Shown: positions 1-9,094, counted from the stretch's first letter. The stretch is DNA of 64,000 bases from Pseudomonas citronellolis (GCF_900112375.1 NZ_FOLS01000009.1:144850-208849); one strand, 5' to 3'. Numbers and translations are program-made. Notes: generated by a model from the letters alone, not told the origin.

Positions 1-2
1 CG

Positions 3-830
3 CTGGCGCGCGAGCGCGACTTCTACGGCTTCCTCGCCGCCGACCGGATCAACGCGCCCTACCAGCTGAACAACCGCCCGGTGAGCATCAGCCCGCAGGT
101 GATGCAGCGCGTGCGCAACGCCGCCAGCACCCGCCGCGCCCTGGAGTTCTACGCCCGCGGCGACGTGATCAGCGCCCGCCGCGAGTGGTATTACGCCGCA
201 CGGGTGTTCAACCGCGACGAACTGCTGGCCCAGGCCCGCATGGCCTACGACATGCAGTGGTACTTCCCGGCCATCCGCGCCATCAGCCAGGCGCAGTACT
301 GGGACGACCTCGACATCCGCTTCCCGGTGGCGCACCGCGACAGCCTGCTGCGCGAAGCGCGCAACCGCGACCTGCACCCCAGCTGGGTGTTCGCCATCAC
401 CCGCCAGGAAAGCGCCTTCATGTCCGATGCGCGCTCCGGCGTCGGCGCCACCGGGCTGATGCAGCTGATGCCGGCCACCGCCAAGGAAACCTCGAAGAAG
501 TTCGGCATTCCCCTGGCCGGGCCGCAGCAACTGATAGTGCCGGACCTCAACATCCGCCTCGGCGCCGCCTACCTCAGCCAGGTGCAGGGCCAGTTCAACG
601 GCAACCGCGTGCTCGCCACCGCCGCCTACAACGCCGGCCCCGGCCGCGTGCGCCAGTGGCTGAAGGACGCCCGCCACCTGTCCTTCGACGTCTGGGTGGA
701 GAGCATCCCCTTCGACGAAACCCGCCAGTACGTGCAGAACGTGCTGTCCTACGCGGTCATCTACGGCCAGAAGATCGGCGTGCCGCAGCCGCTGGTGGAC
801 TGGCACGAGCGCTTCTTCGACGAGCTTTGA
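3..830 (+). CDS. slt: Soluble lytic murein transglycosylase, C-terminal part (5' truncated by window edge)
   Basis: This is the C-terminal 275 codons of a periplasmic Slt70-type lytic transglycosylase, which cleaves the MurNAc-GlcNAc bond of peptidoglycan to give 1,6-anhydroMurNAc ends. The frame is open from base 3, so the gene begins outside the window; the internal GTG at 81 is not a real start. The fragment starts in the helical superhelix/linker domain and continues into the SLT catalytic domain. The catalytic glutamate lies in RQESAF (codon 408-410), followed by the substrate-groove motifs GLMQLMPATAK, NIRLGAAYL and AYNAGPGRVRQWL. Length and motif order match the Slt family. It stops at TGA 828-830 and converges on the MOSC gene across palindromic repeats. 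Confidence 0.95.
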   Translation: MARERDFYGFLAADRINAPYQLNNRPVSISPQVMQRVRNAASTRRALEFYARGDVISARREWYYAARVFNRDELLAQARMAYDMQWYFPAIRAISQAQYWDDLDIRFPVAHRDSLLREARNRDLHPSWVFAITRQESAFMSDARSGVGATGLMQLMPATAKETSKKFGIPLAGPQQLIVPDLNIRLGAAYLSQVQGQFNGNRVLATAAYNAGPGRVRQWLKDARHLSFDVWVESIPFDETRQYVQNVLSYAVIYGQKIGVPQPLVDWHERFFDEL

Positions 831-842
831 GCGCCCCTTGGC

Positions 843-875
843 GTAGGGCGGATAACCGTTCGCGGTTATCCGCCG
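843..875. repeat. GTAGGGCGGATAACCG palindrome (REP-like)
   Basis: A GTAG head is followed by an almost perfect hairpin, GGCGGATAACCG with loop TTCG and its complement. It lies 12 bp after the slt stop and could also help terminate slt. A related GTAGGGCG...GTTATCC sequence is at about 19523-19556. Confidence 0.6.
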
Positions 876-933
876 CCTGACCTTCGCATCCGCGCACTGC
901 GAGCGCGGGCCGGAGCGCCTTTCAGAATCGTGG

Positions 934-965
934 CGATGGGTATCGCTTCGCTCGACCCATCCTAC
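934..965. repeat. ATGGGTATCGCTTCGCT...ACCCATCCTAC palindromic repeat
   Basis: One copy of a repeat with arms GATGGGT and ACCCATCCTAC. Paired copies recur at 10321-10391 and 47530-47603, and a half copy at 25346-25375. It has the same GTAG/CTAC head as the other REP-type elements here. Confidence 0.65.
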
Positions 966-985
966 GGTGGTGTTTGCCGGAGAAT

Positions 986-1053
986 GCAGGAGCGGACCAT
1001 GTCCGCGATAGCCGGGGGTATCGGCGCGATTCGCGGATGAGATCCGCTCCTAC
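986..1053. repeat. REPIN, long type (two inverted REPs with conserved spacer)
   Basis: A GGAGCGGAC-type REP and an inverted REP (GATTCGCGGATGAGATCCGCTCCTAC) flank a spacer containing GGCGCGATTCGCGG. The same layout is seen at 10484-10554, 25243-25310 and 47258-47322. The left copy has GCAG in place of the GTAG head. Confidence 0.7.
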
Positions 1054-1135
1054 CATACGGGCGGGCACGGCTCGCTCCTACGAAGAGCATCTCGGCGCAG
1101 TCGGCAAGACCGTTATTCCCAACGCCATTCCCCCT

Positions 1136-1183
1136 GTAGGAGCGCGCCCTGCGCGCGAAATCGCGGGCAGGGCCCGCTCCTAC
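1136..1183. repeat. REPIN, short 48-bp type
   Basis: GTAGGAGCGCGCCCTGCGCGCGA faces TCGCGGGCAGGGCCCGCTCCTAC with practically no spacer. Near-identical elements occur at 2166-2212, 10415-10461, 25171-25218 and 47457-47503. It lies between the convergent slt and MOSC genes. Confidence 0.8.
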
Positions 1184-1217
1184 AGGTGCGGGCGAAAGCC
1201 CATCCGCGGGAGCTGGA

Positions 1218-2027
1218 TCACTCCAGGATTTCCACCGGCATGCCCACGCGCAGCTCGCCGCGGCCGAGGGGGAGCAGGTTCTGCCCGAGCAGCGCCTCGC
1301 CGTCCACCTGGCGGTACTTGAGCAGCGTCGCCAGGGGTTCGCGGTTGGGGTCGCGCTCGCCGGTGTGCGGGTCGATGGTGGTGAGGATGCAGCGGCCGCA
1401 GGGTTTGGCCACGCGGAACTCGACTTCGCCGATGCGGATGCGCTTCCAGCCGTCCTCGGCATAGGGCGCGCTGCCCTCCAGCACCAGGTTGGGGCGGAAG
1501 CGCAGCATCTCCAGGGGCTGGCCGACGCGCGCGGCCAGGTCGTCCACCGAGGCCTGGCTCATCAGCAGCAACGGGAAGCCATCGGCGAAATGTACCTTCT
1601 CGCCCGGCTCGGCATAGGCGGTGTCCACCTGCCGCGCGCGCTGCTCGGGGATTTCCACCAGCCGGCACGGGCGGCCGAGGAAGCGGCTCAGCCAGTCCGC
1701 AGCGGCCTCGCCGGCATCCGGCACCTGCAGGCTGTCGCGCCAGATGGTCACGCCGCGCAGCGCATCGTCCACGCCGGGCACTGCCACCAGCAGGTCCTCC
1801 ATGCCCGGCGCGCGCAGGCGCAGGGCCTGGCCGCCGTCCTGCCAGCGCGCCTCGATGCGGCCCAGTTGCGGCAGCAGGCGCTGGGTGAGGAAGCGGCCGT
1901 TGGAAGCCTCCACCACCATCCAGCGGCGGTCGCCCTGCAGGCCGAGGGCGTCCAGCCCGATGCGCTCCAGGGGCTCGAACTGCCCGGACTTGAGCGGGTA
2001 GCGGTAGAGGGCGCTGAGGGTGATCAT
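1218..2027 (-). CDS. MOSC domain protein, YcbX/mARC-like
   Basis: A 269-residue protein with an N-terminal MOSC beta-barrel domain (about residues 1-120; LYRYPLKSGQ and LGLQGDRRWMVV are typical) and a C-terminal MOSC domain (about 140-267). The segment KPCGRCILTTIDPHTGERD holds Cys210 and Cys213; in the YcbX/mARC family a cysteine here ligates the molybdenum of Moco in enzymes that reduce N-hydroxylated compounds. E. coli YcbX is longer because of a ferredoxin domain. That domain is absent, so electrons would have to come from a separate protein. The gene stands alone between REP clusters. Family assignment is firm; the substrate is unknown. Confidence 0.85.
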   Translation of the reverse strand: MITLSALYRYPLKSGQFEPLERIGLDALGLQGDRRWMVVEASNGRFLTQRLLPQLGRIEARWQDGGQALRLRAPGMEDLLVAVPGVDDALRGVTIWRDSLQVPDAGEAAADWLSRFLGRPCRLVEIPEQRARQVDTAYAEPGEKVHFADGFPLLLMSQASVDDLAARVGQPLEMLRFRPNLVLEGSAPYAEDGWKRIRIGEVEFRVAKPCGRCILTTIDPHTGERDPNREPLATLLKYRQVDGEALLGQNLLPLGRGELRVGMPVEILE

Positions 2028-2114
2028 GCTGGCGGCTTCCTTGATGCGGCAAAGAAGCCGTTATACGGGGCGGGCCGGCGCCTAGCAATCGGTGCATCGC
2101 GGACCTGTCGGCGC

Positions 2115-2271
2115 GATTCGCGGATAGGATCCGCTCCTACGCCGCTCCACCCGCGCCATTCCCCTGTAGGAGCGCGCCCTGCGCGCGAATCGCGGGCAGG
2201 GCCCGCTCCTACAGGTAGGTGAGCAGGCCGCGCCGGGATGCTCTTCGTAGGAGCGGATCCTATCCGCGATT
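2115..2271. repeat. REP/REPIN cluster between MOSC gene and cheV
   Basis: Three units: an inverted REP ending CCGCTCCTAC (2115-2140), a short REPIN (2166-2212) and a single REP GTAGGAGCGGATCCTATCCGCGAT (2247-2271) preceded by the often repeated flank GCTCTTC. No gene is visible in the 279 bp. Confidence 0.75.
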
Positions 2272-2306
2272 GCGCCGGCAGGCGCCGGCGTTCACACCAT
2301 CGCGGC

Positions 2307-3236
2307 TCAGGCCGGCAGCTTCTCCAGGCGCCGGCGGATCACGTCCACCAGCAGGTCCGGCTGGAACTTGGAGAGGAAGTCGTCGCAGCCCACCTTGCGC
2401 ACCATGGCTTCGTTGAAGCTGCCCGACAGCGAGGTGTGCAGCACCACGTAGAGCCCGGCCAGGCGCGGGTCGTTGCGGATCTCGGTGGTCAGGCGGTAGC
2501 CGTCCATCTCCGGCATCTCGGCGTCGGTGAAGACCATCAGCAGCTTCTCGTCCATGTCCTCGCCGGCATTGGCCCAGGCCTGCAGCTGGCGCAGCGCGCG
2601 CAGGCCGTCGGTGGCCACGTGCAGCTTCAGGCCAAGCTGGCCGAGGGTGTCGCGCAGTTGGTTGACGGCGACGCTGGAGTCGTCCACCACCAGCACCTCG
2701 CGGCCGCTGGTCTGCGCCAGCAGGTCGTCGTCCAGGCGTTCGGCGGAGACGCGGGTGTTCATCGGCACGATCTCGGCCAGCACCTTCTCCACGTCGATGA
2801 TTTCCACCAGGCGCTCGTCGATGCGGGTGATGGCGGTCAGGTAGTGCTGGCGCCCGGCCCCGCCGGGCGGCGGCTGCACCGCCTCCCAGTTGAGGTTGAG
2901 GATGCGCTCCACGCCGCCGACCAGGAAGGCCTGCACCGAGCGATTGTACTCGGTGACGATGATGGTGCTGCGCTCCTCGGGGCGCAGCGGGCGCATGCCG
3001 ATGGCGTGGGACAGGTCGATCACCGGCAGCGTCTGGCCGCGCAGGTTGATCACCCCGCAGATCATCGGGTGGCGCTGCGGGATCAGCGTCAGGCGCGGCA
3101 GCTGCAGCACCTCCTGGACCTTGAACACGTTGATCGCGAACTGCTGCCGGCCGGCCAGGCGGAACACCAGGATCTCCAGGCGGTTCTGCCCCACCAGTCG
3201 GGTGCGTTGATCGACGCTGTCGAGAATGCCGGCCAT
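2307..3236 (-). CDS. cheV: Chemotaxis coupling protein CheV (CheW-receiver fusion)
   Basis: A 309-residue cytoplasmic protein with a CheW-like domain (about 15-165) and a response-regulator receiver domain (about 178-305). CheW features include INVFKVQEVL and GVINLRGQTLPVIDL, the region that binds receptors and CheA. The receiver keeps the acidic pair VVDDS, the phospho-acceptor Asp238 in FTDAEMPEMDGY, and the conserved Thr/Lys positions HTSLSG and LSKF. CheV couples chemoreceptors to CheA, and phosphorylation of its receiver is thought to tune adaptation. No other che gene is adjacent, as is usual for Pseudomonas cheV paralogues. The start follows from the standard CheV N-terminus (MAGILDSVDQRT). 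Confidence 0.92.
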   Translation of the reverse strand: MAGILDSVDQRTRLVGQNRLEILVFRLAGRQQFAINVFKVQEVLQLPRLTLIPQRHPMICGVINLRGQTLPVIDLSHAIGMRPLRPEERSTIIVTEYNRSVQAFLVGGVERILNLNWEAVQPPPGGAGRQHYLTAITRIDERLVEIIDVEKVLAEIVPMNTRVSAERLDDDLLAQTSGREVLVVDDSSVAVNQLRDTLGQLGLKLHVATDGLRALRQLQAWANAGEDMDEKLLMVFTDAEMPEMDGYRLTTEIRNDPRLAGLYVVLHTSLSGSFNEAMVRKVGCDDFLSKFQPDLLVDVIRRRLEKLPA

Positions 3237-3353
3237 GGGGGCTCCTGAAATCGGGATGAATAGCGTGTCGCTGTATCGGCCAGAATTCCGGCGACGAAAT
3301 ACTGGCGCAACGCCATCATGCCTCAGAAGCCCGTTCCGGGCCAGCCCCGGCGA

Positions 3354-4247
3354 TCAGCCGCCGAGCAGCGGCGAGTCCGCCGGCAGATGCAGGCGCAACG
3401 CTGCCGGGCGCACCTCGAAGCGCGCCCGTCGCGCCTGAAGGGGTTCGCCGTCGAGGTTGATTGCCAGGCCCTCGCCGGCCTCCAGTTCGAGCCACGGCAG
3501 GCGCGCGCGGACGAACAGTTCCTGCAGTCCGCCGCCGCTGCCGAGCAGGCTGCCCAGGGCGGACAGCATGTCACCCGGCGCCGGCAATATGCTGACGTCG
3601 AGCAGGCCGTCGTCGGCCAGCGCCTGGGCGCATAGCGGGTGCCCGCCGCCGGCCTGGCGGCCGTTGCCGATGCCCAGGGCGAGGAATTCGCCCTGCCAGT
3701 CGAAGCCCGGGCCGCGGAAGTGGCCTTCGGCCGAGTGCACCTCGGAGAAACGGCTGATCCCGGTCAGCAGGTAGGCCGCGCCGCCCAGGGCCTTCTTCAG
3801 GTCTTCGGAGGTGTTGGCCGTGACCGTGGAACCGAAGCCGCCGGTGGCCATGTTGAGGAAGATGCCCCCCTCCACCTCGCCCAGGTCGATGGGCCGCGCC
3901 ACCTCCTCCAGCAGGCCCAGCGCCGCGGCCGGCTCCAGCGGGATGCCGGCGGCGCGGGCGAAGTCGTTGGCCGTGCCCAGCGGCAGCAGCGCCAGGCTGG
4001 CCGCGGCGTCAGCACGGTACAGCGCCTCGGCCACGGCCCGCGCGGTGCCGTCGCCGCCGCCGGCAACCAGCGTCGGGTAGCCGGCCGCCAGGGCCTCGCC
4101 GACCAGGCGCTCGGCATCGCCCTCCTCCCAGGTGACGCGCACGTCCAGCCTCCAGCCAGCCTCGCGGCGCGCCAGCACCGCCGCGCGCACCTCATCGTTG
4201 GCCGCCTGCTTGCCGTGCAGGATGAGCATCGCTTCGGGTTTCGCCAT
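3354..4247 (-). CDS. yegS: YegS-type lipid kinase (diacylglycerol kinase family)
   Basis: A 297-residue member of the diacylglycerol/sphingosine kinase-like family, which uses ATP to phosphorylate a lipid head group. The nucleotide-binding loop GGGDGT is at 63-68 and the second signature LPLGTANDFARAAGIP at about 100-115; a C-terminal beta-sandwich domain follows. Length matches E. coli YegS (299). The ATG at 4247 was chosen because GGGGAGAGGG lies just upstream and it gives the expected N-terminus MAKPEAMLILHG; an upstream in-frame start would add nine residues. It reads in the same direction as cheV and the kinase operon but with gaps over 50 bp, so co-transcription is uncertain. Its lipid substrate in Pseudomonas is not known. 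Confidence 0.9.
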   Translation of the reverse strand: MAKPEAMLILHGKQAANDEVRAAVLARREAGWRLDVRVTWEEGDAERLVGEALAAGYPTLVAGGGDGTARAVAEALYRADAAASLALLPLGTANDFARAAGIPLEPAAALGLLEEVARPIDLGEVEGGIFLNMATGGFGSTVTANTSEDLKKALGGAAYLLTGISRFSEVHSAEGHFRGPGFDWQGEFLALGIGNGRQAGGGHPLCAQALADDGLLDVSILPAPGDMLSALGSLLGSGGGLQELFVRARLPWLELEAGEGLAINLDGEPLQARRARFEVRPAALRLHLPADSPLLGG

Positions 4248-4306
4248 GGTCCCTCTCCCCTCCTTGAAGTCCATTCACTATGGACCATCGAAGCGGGGCG
4301 CGAAGT

Positions 4307-5869
4307 TCAGGCCGGGTAGCCGGTGATCTCGCGGATGCTCCGGTACAGCGGCTTCAGTTGCCGGTACATGCGCTGGTAGACCTCGCGGTACAGCCGCTCG
4401 TAGGTGCGCTGCGCCTGCGGGCGTGGCTGGAACACCTGGCCGACGCGGGTCATGGCGGCGATGGCGGCGGCGAAGTCCGGGAACAGCCCCAGCCCCACCG
4501 CGCAGTCGATGGCCGCGCCCAGGCCGGAGGCCTCGTAGACGTGCGGGCGCTCCGCTGGCAGGCCGAAGATGTCGGCGGTCAGCTGCATGGCCGCATCGCT
4601 CTGCGAGCCGCCGCCGGCCACGCGCAGGCGCTCGATGCGAGTGCCGGAACGCTTCTCGATGCGCTCCTTGCCCTGGCGCAGCGCATAGGCCAGGCCTTCA
4701 AGAATGGCGCGGTAGATGTGCGCGCGGGTATGCACATCACCGAAACCGATGATCGCGCCCTTGGCTTCCAGGCCGGGTTCGCGGATGCCCGGCGTCCAGT
4801 AGGGTTGCAGCATCAGGCCCATGGAGCCGGGCGGCACCTGTTCGACCAGTTCGTCGAACAGCTTCTCCGGCTCCACGCCCAGCTCGGCGGCGCGCTGCAT
4901 CTCGCGCAGGCCGAACTCGCGCTTGAACCAGCTGACCATCCAGAAGCCGCGGTAGATCATGACTTCGGTGTTGAAATGGTCGGGAATCGCCGCCGGGTAC
5001 GGCGGGATCAGCGGGATGGTCTCCAGGTAGCGCGCGCGGGTGGTGTTGATGGTCGCCGTGGTGCCGTAGGACAGGCAGGCCACGCTGGGTTCGATGGCCC
5101 CGGCGCCGAGCACCTCGCAGGCCTTGTCGGCGCCGGCGGCGATCAGCGGTAGGCCCTCGGGAATGCCGGTGTGGCGGCTGGCCTCGGCGCTGATCGCACC
5201 GAGCTTGGCGCCGGGCTTGAACAGCTCGGGCAGTTGCTCCTGGCGCACCGTCACCGCCTGCCATTTCCAGTCCCGCGGGGCGGCCCACTTCAGGCGTTTG
5301 TAGTCGAACGGCAGGTAGGCCACGCTGCATGCCAGGGAGTCGACGAAACGCCCACACAGACGATGGGTGAGGAAGCCGGACAGCAGCAGCACCTTGTGCG
5401 TGGCCGCGTGCAGCTCCGGCTGTTGTTGCGCCACCCAGTTGACCTCGGCCTGGCTGCGGAAGTAATCCACCGCGCCCTCGGCGCCGGCCAGCTTGAACAG
5501 CCAGCCCCAGGGCCCCTTGATGCGGCCCTCGACTTCCGCGCGGCGCTGGTCCAGCCAGAGGATCGCCGGGCGCAGCGGCTTGCCCTGCCCGTCGACATGA
5601 ATCACGGTGCCGCGCTGGGTGGTCAGCGACACGCCGCGGATCAGGCTGCGGTCGATGCCGCTCTGCGCCCAGAGCAGTTGGCAGGCCTCGCCGAGCTTGG
5701 CCCAGTAGTACTCCGGGTCCTGCTCGGCCCAGCCGGGCTGGCTGGAATAGTAGGCCTCCAGCTCGACCTTGCCCTTGCCCACCAGGTTGCCGGCGAGGTC
5801 GAAGAGCAGCGCCCGCACGCTCTGGGTGCCGTTGTCGATGGCCAGCAGGTAGCTCTTGTCGTTATCCAT
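4307..5869 (-). CDS. FGGY-family carbohydrate kinase
   Basis: A roughly 520-residue ATP-dependent sugar or polyol kinase of the FGGY family. The N-terminal domain opens with the phosphate-binding DNGTQSVRALLFD and has the QRR substrate region LWLDQRRAEVEG; the C-terminal domain carries AAGADKACEVLGAGA, LSYGTTATIN and the adenosine motif VAGGGSQSDAAMQL. It is the last gene of a three-gene operon after a GlpD-like dehydrogenase and an ADPS-like flavoprotein. An ATG at 5905, 5 bp after the preceding stop, would give 532 residues but has no clear ribosome site; the ATG at 5869 has GAGAG at a suitable distance. Partners suggest a glycerol-like or ether-glycerol substrate, which is inference. Confidence 0.85.
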   Translation of the reverse strand: MDNDKSYLLAIDNGTQSVRALLFDLAGNLVGKGKVELEAYYSSQPGWAEQDPEYYWAKLGEACQLLWAQSGIDRSLIRGVSLTTQRGTVIHVDGQGKPLRPAILWLDQRRAEVEGRIKGPWGWLFKLAGAEGAVDYFRSQAEVNWVAQQQPELHAATHKVLLLSGFLTHRLCGRFVDSLACSVAYLPFDYKRLKWAAPRDWKWQAVTVRQEQLPELFKPGAKLGAISAEASRHTGIPEGLPLIAAGADKACEVLGAGAIEPSVACLSYGTTATINTTRARYLETIPLIPPYPAAIPDHFNTEVMIYRGFWMVSWFKREFGLREMQRAAELGVEPEKLFDELVEQVPPGSMGLMLQPYWTPGIREPGLEAKGAIIGFGDVHTRAHIYRAILEGLAYALRQGKERIEKRSGTRIERLRVAGGGSQSDAAMQLTADIFGLPAERPHVYEASGLGAAIDCAVGLGLFPDFAAAIAAMTRVGQVFQPRPQAQRTYERLYREVYQRMYRQLKPLYRSIREITGYPA

Positions 5870-5910
5870 TGCACGCTCTCGGTCTTCTTGCGGCTTGCCG
5901 CTCATGGCTT

Positions 5911-7494
5911 TCAGCTACCCGACAGGGCCGGCAAGCTGTAGCAGCGCCGCCAGAGCTCCAGGTAGGCGCGCTCTTCTTCGTGCCAGCGCCCGTCGTCCCA
6001 GCCCAGTCGCGCCTGACACAGCGCGCGGATGGCCGGCAGTTCGCCGGCGCCGCCGTTCTCCAGCAGCAGGCCCAGGCGCGTGCGGCGCAGCAGCAGGTCG
6101 TCCAGGTGCAGCACCAGCTCGCCTTCGGCGGCCCAGGCCAGTTCGGCCCACAGGCAGTCGCTGTCGCCCACTCGCCCGTTGCCGATTTCCGCCAGCAACC
6201 TCACCAGTTGCGGCAGGTTGCGGCCGTGGCGGCCGGCCAGGCGCCGCCGCTGCTGCGGACCCAGGCCGGGCAGGTCGACCTCGGGCACTGCGGCAAAAAT
6301 TGCTGAGCCGCTGTCCTCCAGCGTCTTGCCAAGCATGGGCGCGCAGGCCTGCAGCACTTCCAGGGCCAGCAGGCGGAAGGTGGTCAGCTTGCCGCCGGCC
6401 AGGGTCACGCAGCCGGGCTCCTGCCACAGGGCGTGCTCGCGCTTTTCGTCCGAGGGTTTCTTCTGCGCCGCGCCGCTGCTGACCACCGGGCGCACGCCGG
6501 CCCAGGTCGAACGGATGTCGGCCCGGCCGATGCACGCGGCGGGGAACTGCTGCGCGCAGGCGGCCAGCAGGTAGTCGACTTCCTCCTCGCTGATGCAGGC
6601 ATCGCTGTCCAGGCCGTCGCCATGGTCCAGGTCGGTGGTGCCGACCACGCTGGCGCCTTCCCAGGGGAAGACGAACACCGGGCGCCGGTCCGCCGCGTGC
6701 ATGAAGCTGAAGGCGTGAGCCACCGGCAGGCGCCAGGCCGGCAGCAGCAGATGGCTGCCGCGCAAGGGGCGGATGTGCTCGTCGCCTTCCCTGCGGCGCA
6801 AGCCGTCGGCCCAGGCGCCGGTGGCCAGGGCCACCGCGCCGGCGCGCAAGGCGAAGCGCTCGCCGCTTTCCCGGTCCTCGGCCAGTAGGCCGGTCACCCG
6901 GCCGCCGTCCCGGCTCAGTTCCAGCACGCGCAGGCCGTTGAGCGCCTCGCCGCCGTCGGCACGGGCCTCGTCCAGCACGCGCATGACCAGGCGGGCGTCG
7001 TCCACCACCGCATCGGCGAAGCGCGTGCCGCCCAGCAGGCCGTCCTCCTTCAGCCCCGGCGCCAGGTAGCGCAGTTGCTGCAGCGGGTAATAGAGGTGGT
7101 TGCGCTTGCCGGCCAGGGCGTCGTACACGGCCAGCAGGCCGCCGAACACCTTCGGCCCGGGGAAGCCGCCGCGGTAGTGCGGCATGATGAAGCTCAATGG
7201 TTCCACCAGCCCCGCCGCCTCGCCGAGCAGACGCTGGCGCTCGCGCACCGAGTCGCGGGTCAGGCCGAACTGGCCCTTGGCGATGTAGCGCAGGCCGCCG
7301 TGGACCATCTTCGAGGAACGGCTGGAGGTGCCCCAGGCGAAGTCGCGCTGCTCCAGCAGCAGGCAGCGCCAGCCGCGCCGCGCGGCCTCGCGGAGGATGC
7401 CGGCGCCGGTGATGCCGCCGCCGACCACGATCAGGTCCCAGTCGCGCCCGGCCAGTTCGGCCAGCGCCTGCCGACGCCAGGCGGCGTTCCACAT
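5911..7494 (-). CDS. GlpD-like FAD-dependent glycerol-3-phosphate dehydrogenase family protein
   Basis: A 527-residue flavoprotein of the GlpD family. The FAD fold is at the N-terminus (DLIVVGGGITGAGILREAARRG), followed by the GlpD signature GTSSRSSKMVHGGLRYI, a central DAO domain and a C-terminal helical domain (WAELAWAAEGELVLHLDDLLLRRTRLG). The ATG at 7494 begins four bases after the TGA of the upstream gene (TGACGCCATG), so translation is probably coupled. Family members oxidise sn-glycerol 3-phosphate to dihydroxyacetone phosphate and pass electrons to quinone. Whether this one uses glycerol 3-phosphate or a substituted relative is open, because its operon partners are not glpF/glpK/glpR. 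It corresponds to PA3025 in PAO1 by synteny. Confidence 0.88.
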   Translation of the reverse strand: MWNAAWRRQALAELAGRDWDLIVVGGGITGAGILREAARRGWRCLLLEQRDFAWGTSSRSSKMVHGGLRYIAKGQFGLTRDSVRERQRLLGEAAGLVEPLSFIMPHYRGGFPGPKVFGGLLAVYDALAGKRNHLYYPLQQLRYLAPGLKEDGLLGGTRFADAVVDDARLVMRVLDEARADGGEALNGLRVLELSRDGGRVTGLLAEDRESGERFALRAGAVALATGAWADGLRRREGDEHIRPLRGSHLLLPAWRLPVAHAFSFMHAADRRPVFVFPWEGASVVGTTDLDHGDGLDSDACISEEEVDYLLAACAQQFPAACIGRADIRSTWAGVRPVVSSGAAQKKPSDEKREHALWQEPGCVTLAGGKLTTFRLLALEVLQACAPMLGKTLEDSGSAIFAAVPEVDLPGLGPQQRRRLAGRHGRNLPQLVRLLAEIGNGRVGDSDCLWAELAWAAEGELVLHLDDLLLRRTRLGLLLENGGAGELPAIRALCQARLGWDDGRWHEEERAYLELWRRCYSLPALSGS

Positions 7495-7498
7495 GGCG

Positions 7499-9094
7499 TC
7501 AGTCCTGCAGCAGGGTGCCGGGGTTGAGCCGGCCCGCGGGGTCGAAATGGCCGGCCAGGGCGCGCAGGGTGGCCATGCCCAGTTCGCCCTTCTCCAACGC
7601 CAGGTAGGGCGCATGGTCGCGGCCCACGCCGTGCTGGTGGCTGATGGTGCCACGGTTCTCGACGATCGTCCGGCTGGCGGCCTGCTTGAGCCGGCGCCAG
7701 CGCTCATGGGTGGCGGCATAGCCGGACGCCGGGCGGAACACGTAGGTGGTGTAGATGCTGGAGCCTTCGCCATAGACGTGGGACAGGTGGCTGAACACGT
7801 GCACCCGCTCGCCTTCCGCCGCCAGGCCGTCGCGCAGGCTGGCCTCGATGCGCTGCATCAGGTTGTCGACGTTGCTCCAGTCGGTGGCGGTCTCCAGGGT
7901 GTCCACCACGTAGCCGGCCTGCCAGAGCGTCTCGCGCAGGTAGGGCGAGCGGAAGCGGCTGGCTTCCCACTTGCGCCCCAGCAGGGTGCCGGTGAACACC
8001 CCGCCGAAGCCCTTCAGCTGGCGCCGCGCGAGCTTCAGCGAGGCGACGTTCTGCGCGCGGCTGCCGGTGACGCCGAAGGTCAGCATGCACTTGCCCTCGC
8101 CCGCCCCGCGCCACTTCAGGTAGCGCTCCAGCCAGGCGATCTGCCCGGGATGGCCGGCCAGGGTCAGCTGGGTGCGGGTTTCCACCGCGTTGGACAGGCG
8201 CAGCATGGACAGTTGCACCCGCGCCTGGGCCAGGCTGCGGATGGCCGCCAGGCCCTGTTCCCAGGACGGCAGGAAGACCACGTAGAAGCGCTCCTGCTCG
8301 GCCAGTCGCGAGACGCGCACCTTGACCGAGGAGATGACGCCGAAGCGGCCCTCCGAGCCCAGCACCAGCTCGCGCAGGTCGGGGCCGGCGGAGGATGCCG
8401 GGAAGGTGGGGATTTCCAGCGGCCCGGCGAAGGTCTCCAGGGTGCCGCCGGCGAACAGTTGCTCGATGCGCCCGTAGCGCAGCGACTGCTGGCCGCTGGA
8501 GCGGCTGGCCACCCAGCCGCCGAGGGTCGACAGCTCCCAGGACTGCGGGAAGTGGCCGAGGGTGTAGCCGCGGGCGCGCAGCTGGCTTTCTACCTGCGGG
8601 CCGTTGGCGCCGGGGCCGAAGGTGGCCACCAGGCTTTCCTCGTCCAGCTCCAGCAGGCGGTTCATGTGCGCCAGGGAAACGGTCAGCACCGGCTTGTCGG
8701 AGGCCGGCGGGTTGATGTGCCCGGCCACCGAGGTGCCGCCGCCGTAGGGGATCAGCAGGCAATCGGTGCGTTCGGCGTAGCGCAGCAGTTCGCGGATCTG
8801 CTCGGCGCTCTGCGGGTAGGCCACGCCGTCGGGGAAGCGGCCGAACTCGCCCTCGCGCATGGCCAGCCAGTCCGGCAGGCTCTGGCCGCGGGCGTGCAGC
8901 AGGCGGTCCATGGGCTCGCGCAGCAGCAGCGGGTGCTCGGCCAGGCGCGAGGCCGGCACCTTGGCCAGCACGGCGTCAAGGCTGGCGTCGGGCAGCGCGA
9001 GGCCGGGGCCGATCTGCTCGGCGAGAAAGGTCCGGCCCGAGCCGGGCAGTTCCATCGAAGTGCTTTCCTCACCCCAGCCATTCCAGCGTCGCAT
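7499..9094 (-). CDS. FAD-binding oxidase, alkylglycerone-phosphate synthase-like
   Basis: A 531-residue flavoprotein of the vanillyl-alcohol oxidase superfamily. The FAD domain contains LLIPYGGGTSVAGHINPP (about 115-135) and ELVLGSEGRFGVISSVKVRV; the C-terminal cap ends in RGTISHQHGVGRDHAPYL and GHFDPAGRLNPGTLL. The SHQHGVG stretch corresponds to the His-rich catalytic region of alkylglycerone-phosphate synthase (ADPS/AGPS), which swaps an acyl for an alkyl chain on dihydroxyacetone phosphate. It is the first gene of the operon with the GlpD-like protein and FGGY kinase. The ATG at 9094 has AGGAG about 10 bp upstream. Bacterial homologues are poorly studied, so an ADPS reaction is suggested by motifs and neighbours, not shown. 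Confidence 0.85.
   Translation of the reverse strand: MRRWNGWGEESTSMELPGSGRTFLAEQIGPGLALPDASLDAVLAKVPASRLAEHPLLLREPMDRLLHARGQSLPDWLAMREGEFGRFPDGVAYPQSAEQIRELLRYAERTDCLLIPYGGGTSVAGHINPPASDKPVLTVSLAHMNRLLELDEESLVATFGPGANGPQVESQLRARGYTLGHFPQSWELSTLGGWVASRSSGQQSLRYGRIEQLFAGGTLETFAGPLEIPTFPASSAGPDLRELVLGSEGRFGVISSVKVRVSRLAEQERFYVVFLPSWEQGLAAIRSLAQARVQLSMLRLSNAVETRTQLTLAGHPGQIAWLERYLKWRGAGEGKCMLTFGVTGSRAQNVASLKLARRQLKGFGGVFTGTLLGRKWEASRFRSPYLRETLWQAGYVVDTLETATDWSNVDNLMQRIEASLRDGLAAEGERVHVFSHLSHVYGEGSSIYTTYVFRPASGYAATHERWRRLKQAASRTIVENRGTISHQHGVGRDHAPYLALEKGELGMATLRALAGHFDPAGRLNPGTLLQD

Noticed and set aside
5911..7494. Classical glpD of the glycerol regulon
   Set aside because: No glpF, glpK or glpR neighbours; the partners are an ADPS-like flavoprotein and a non-GlpK FGGY kinase, so the symbol was withheld.
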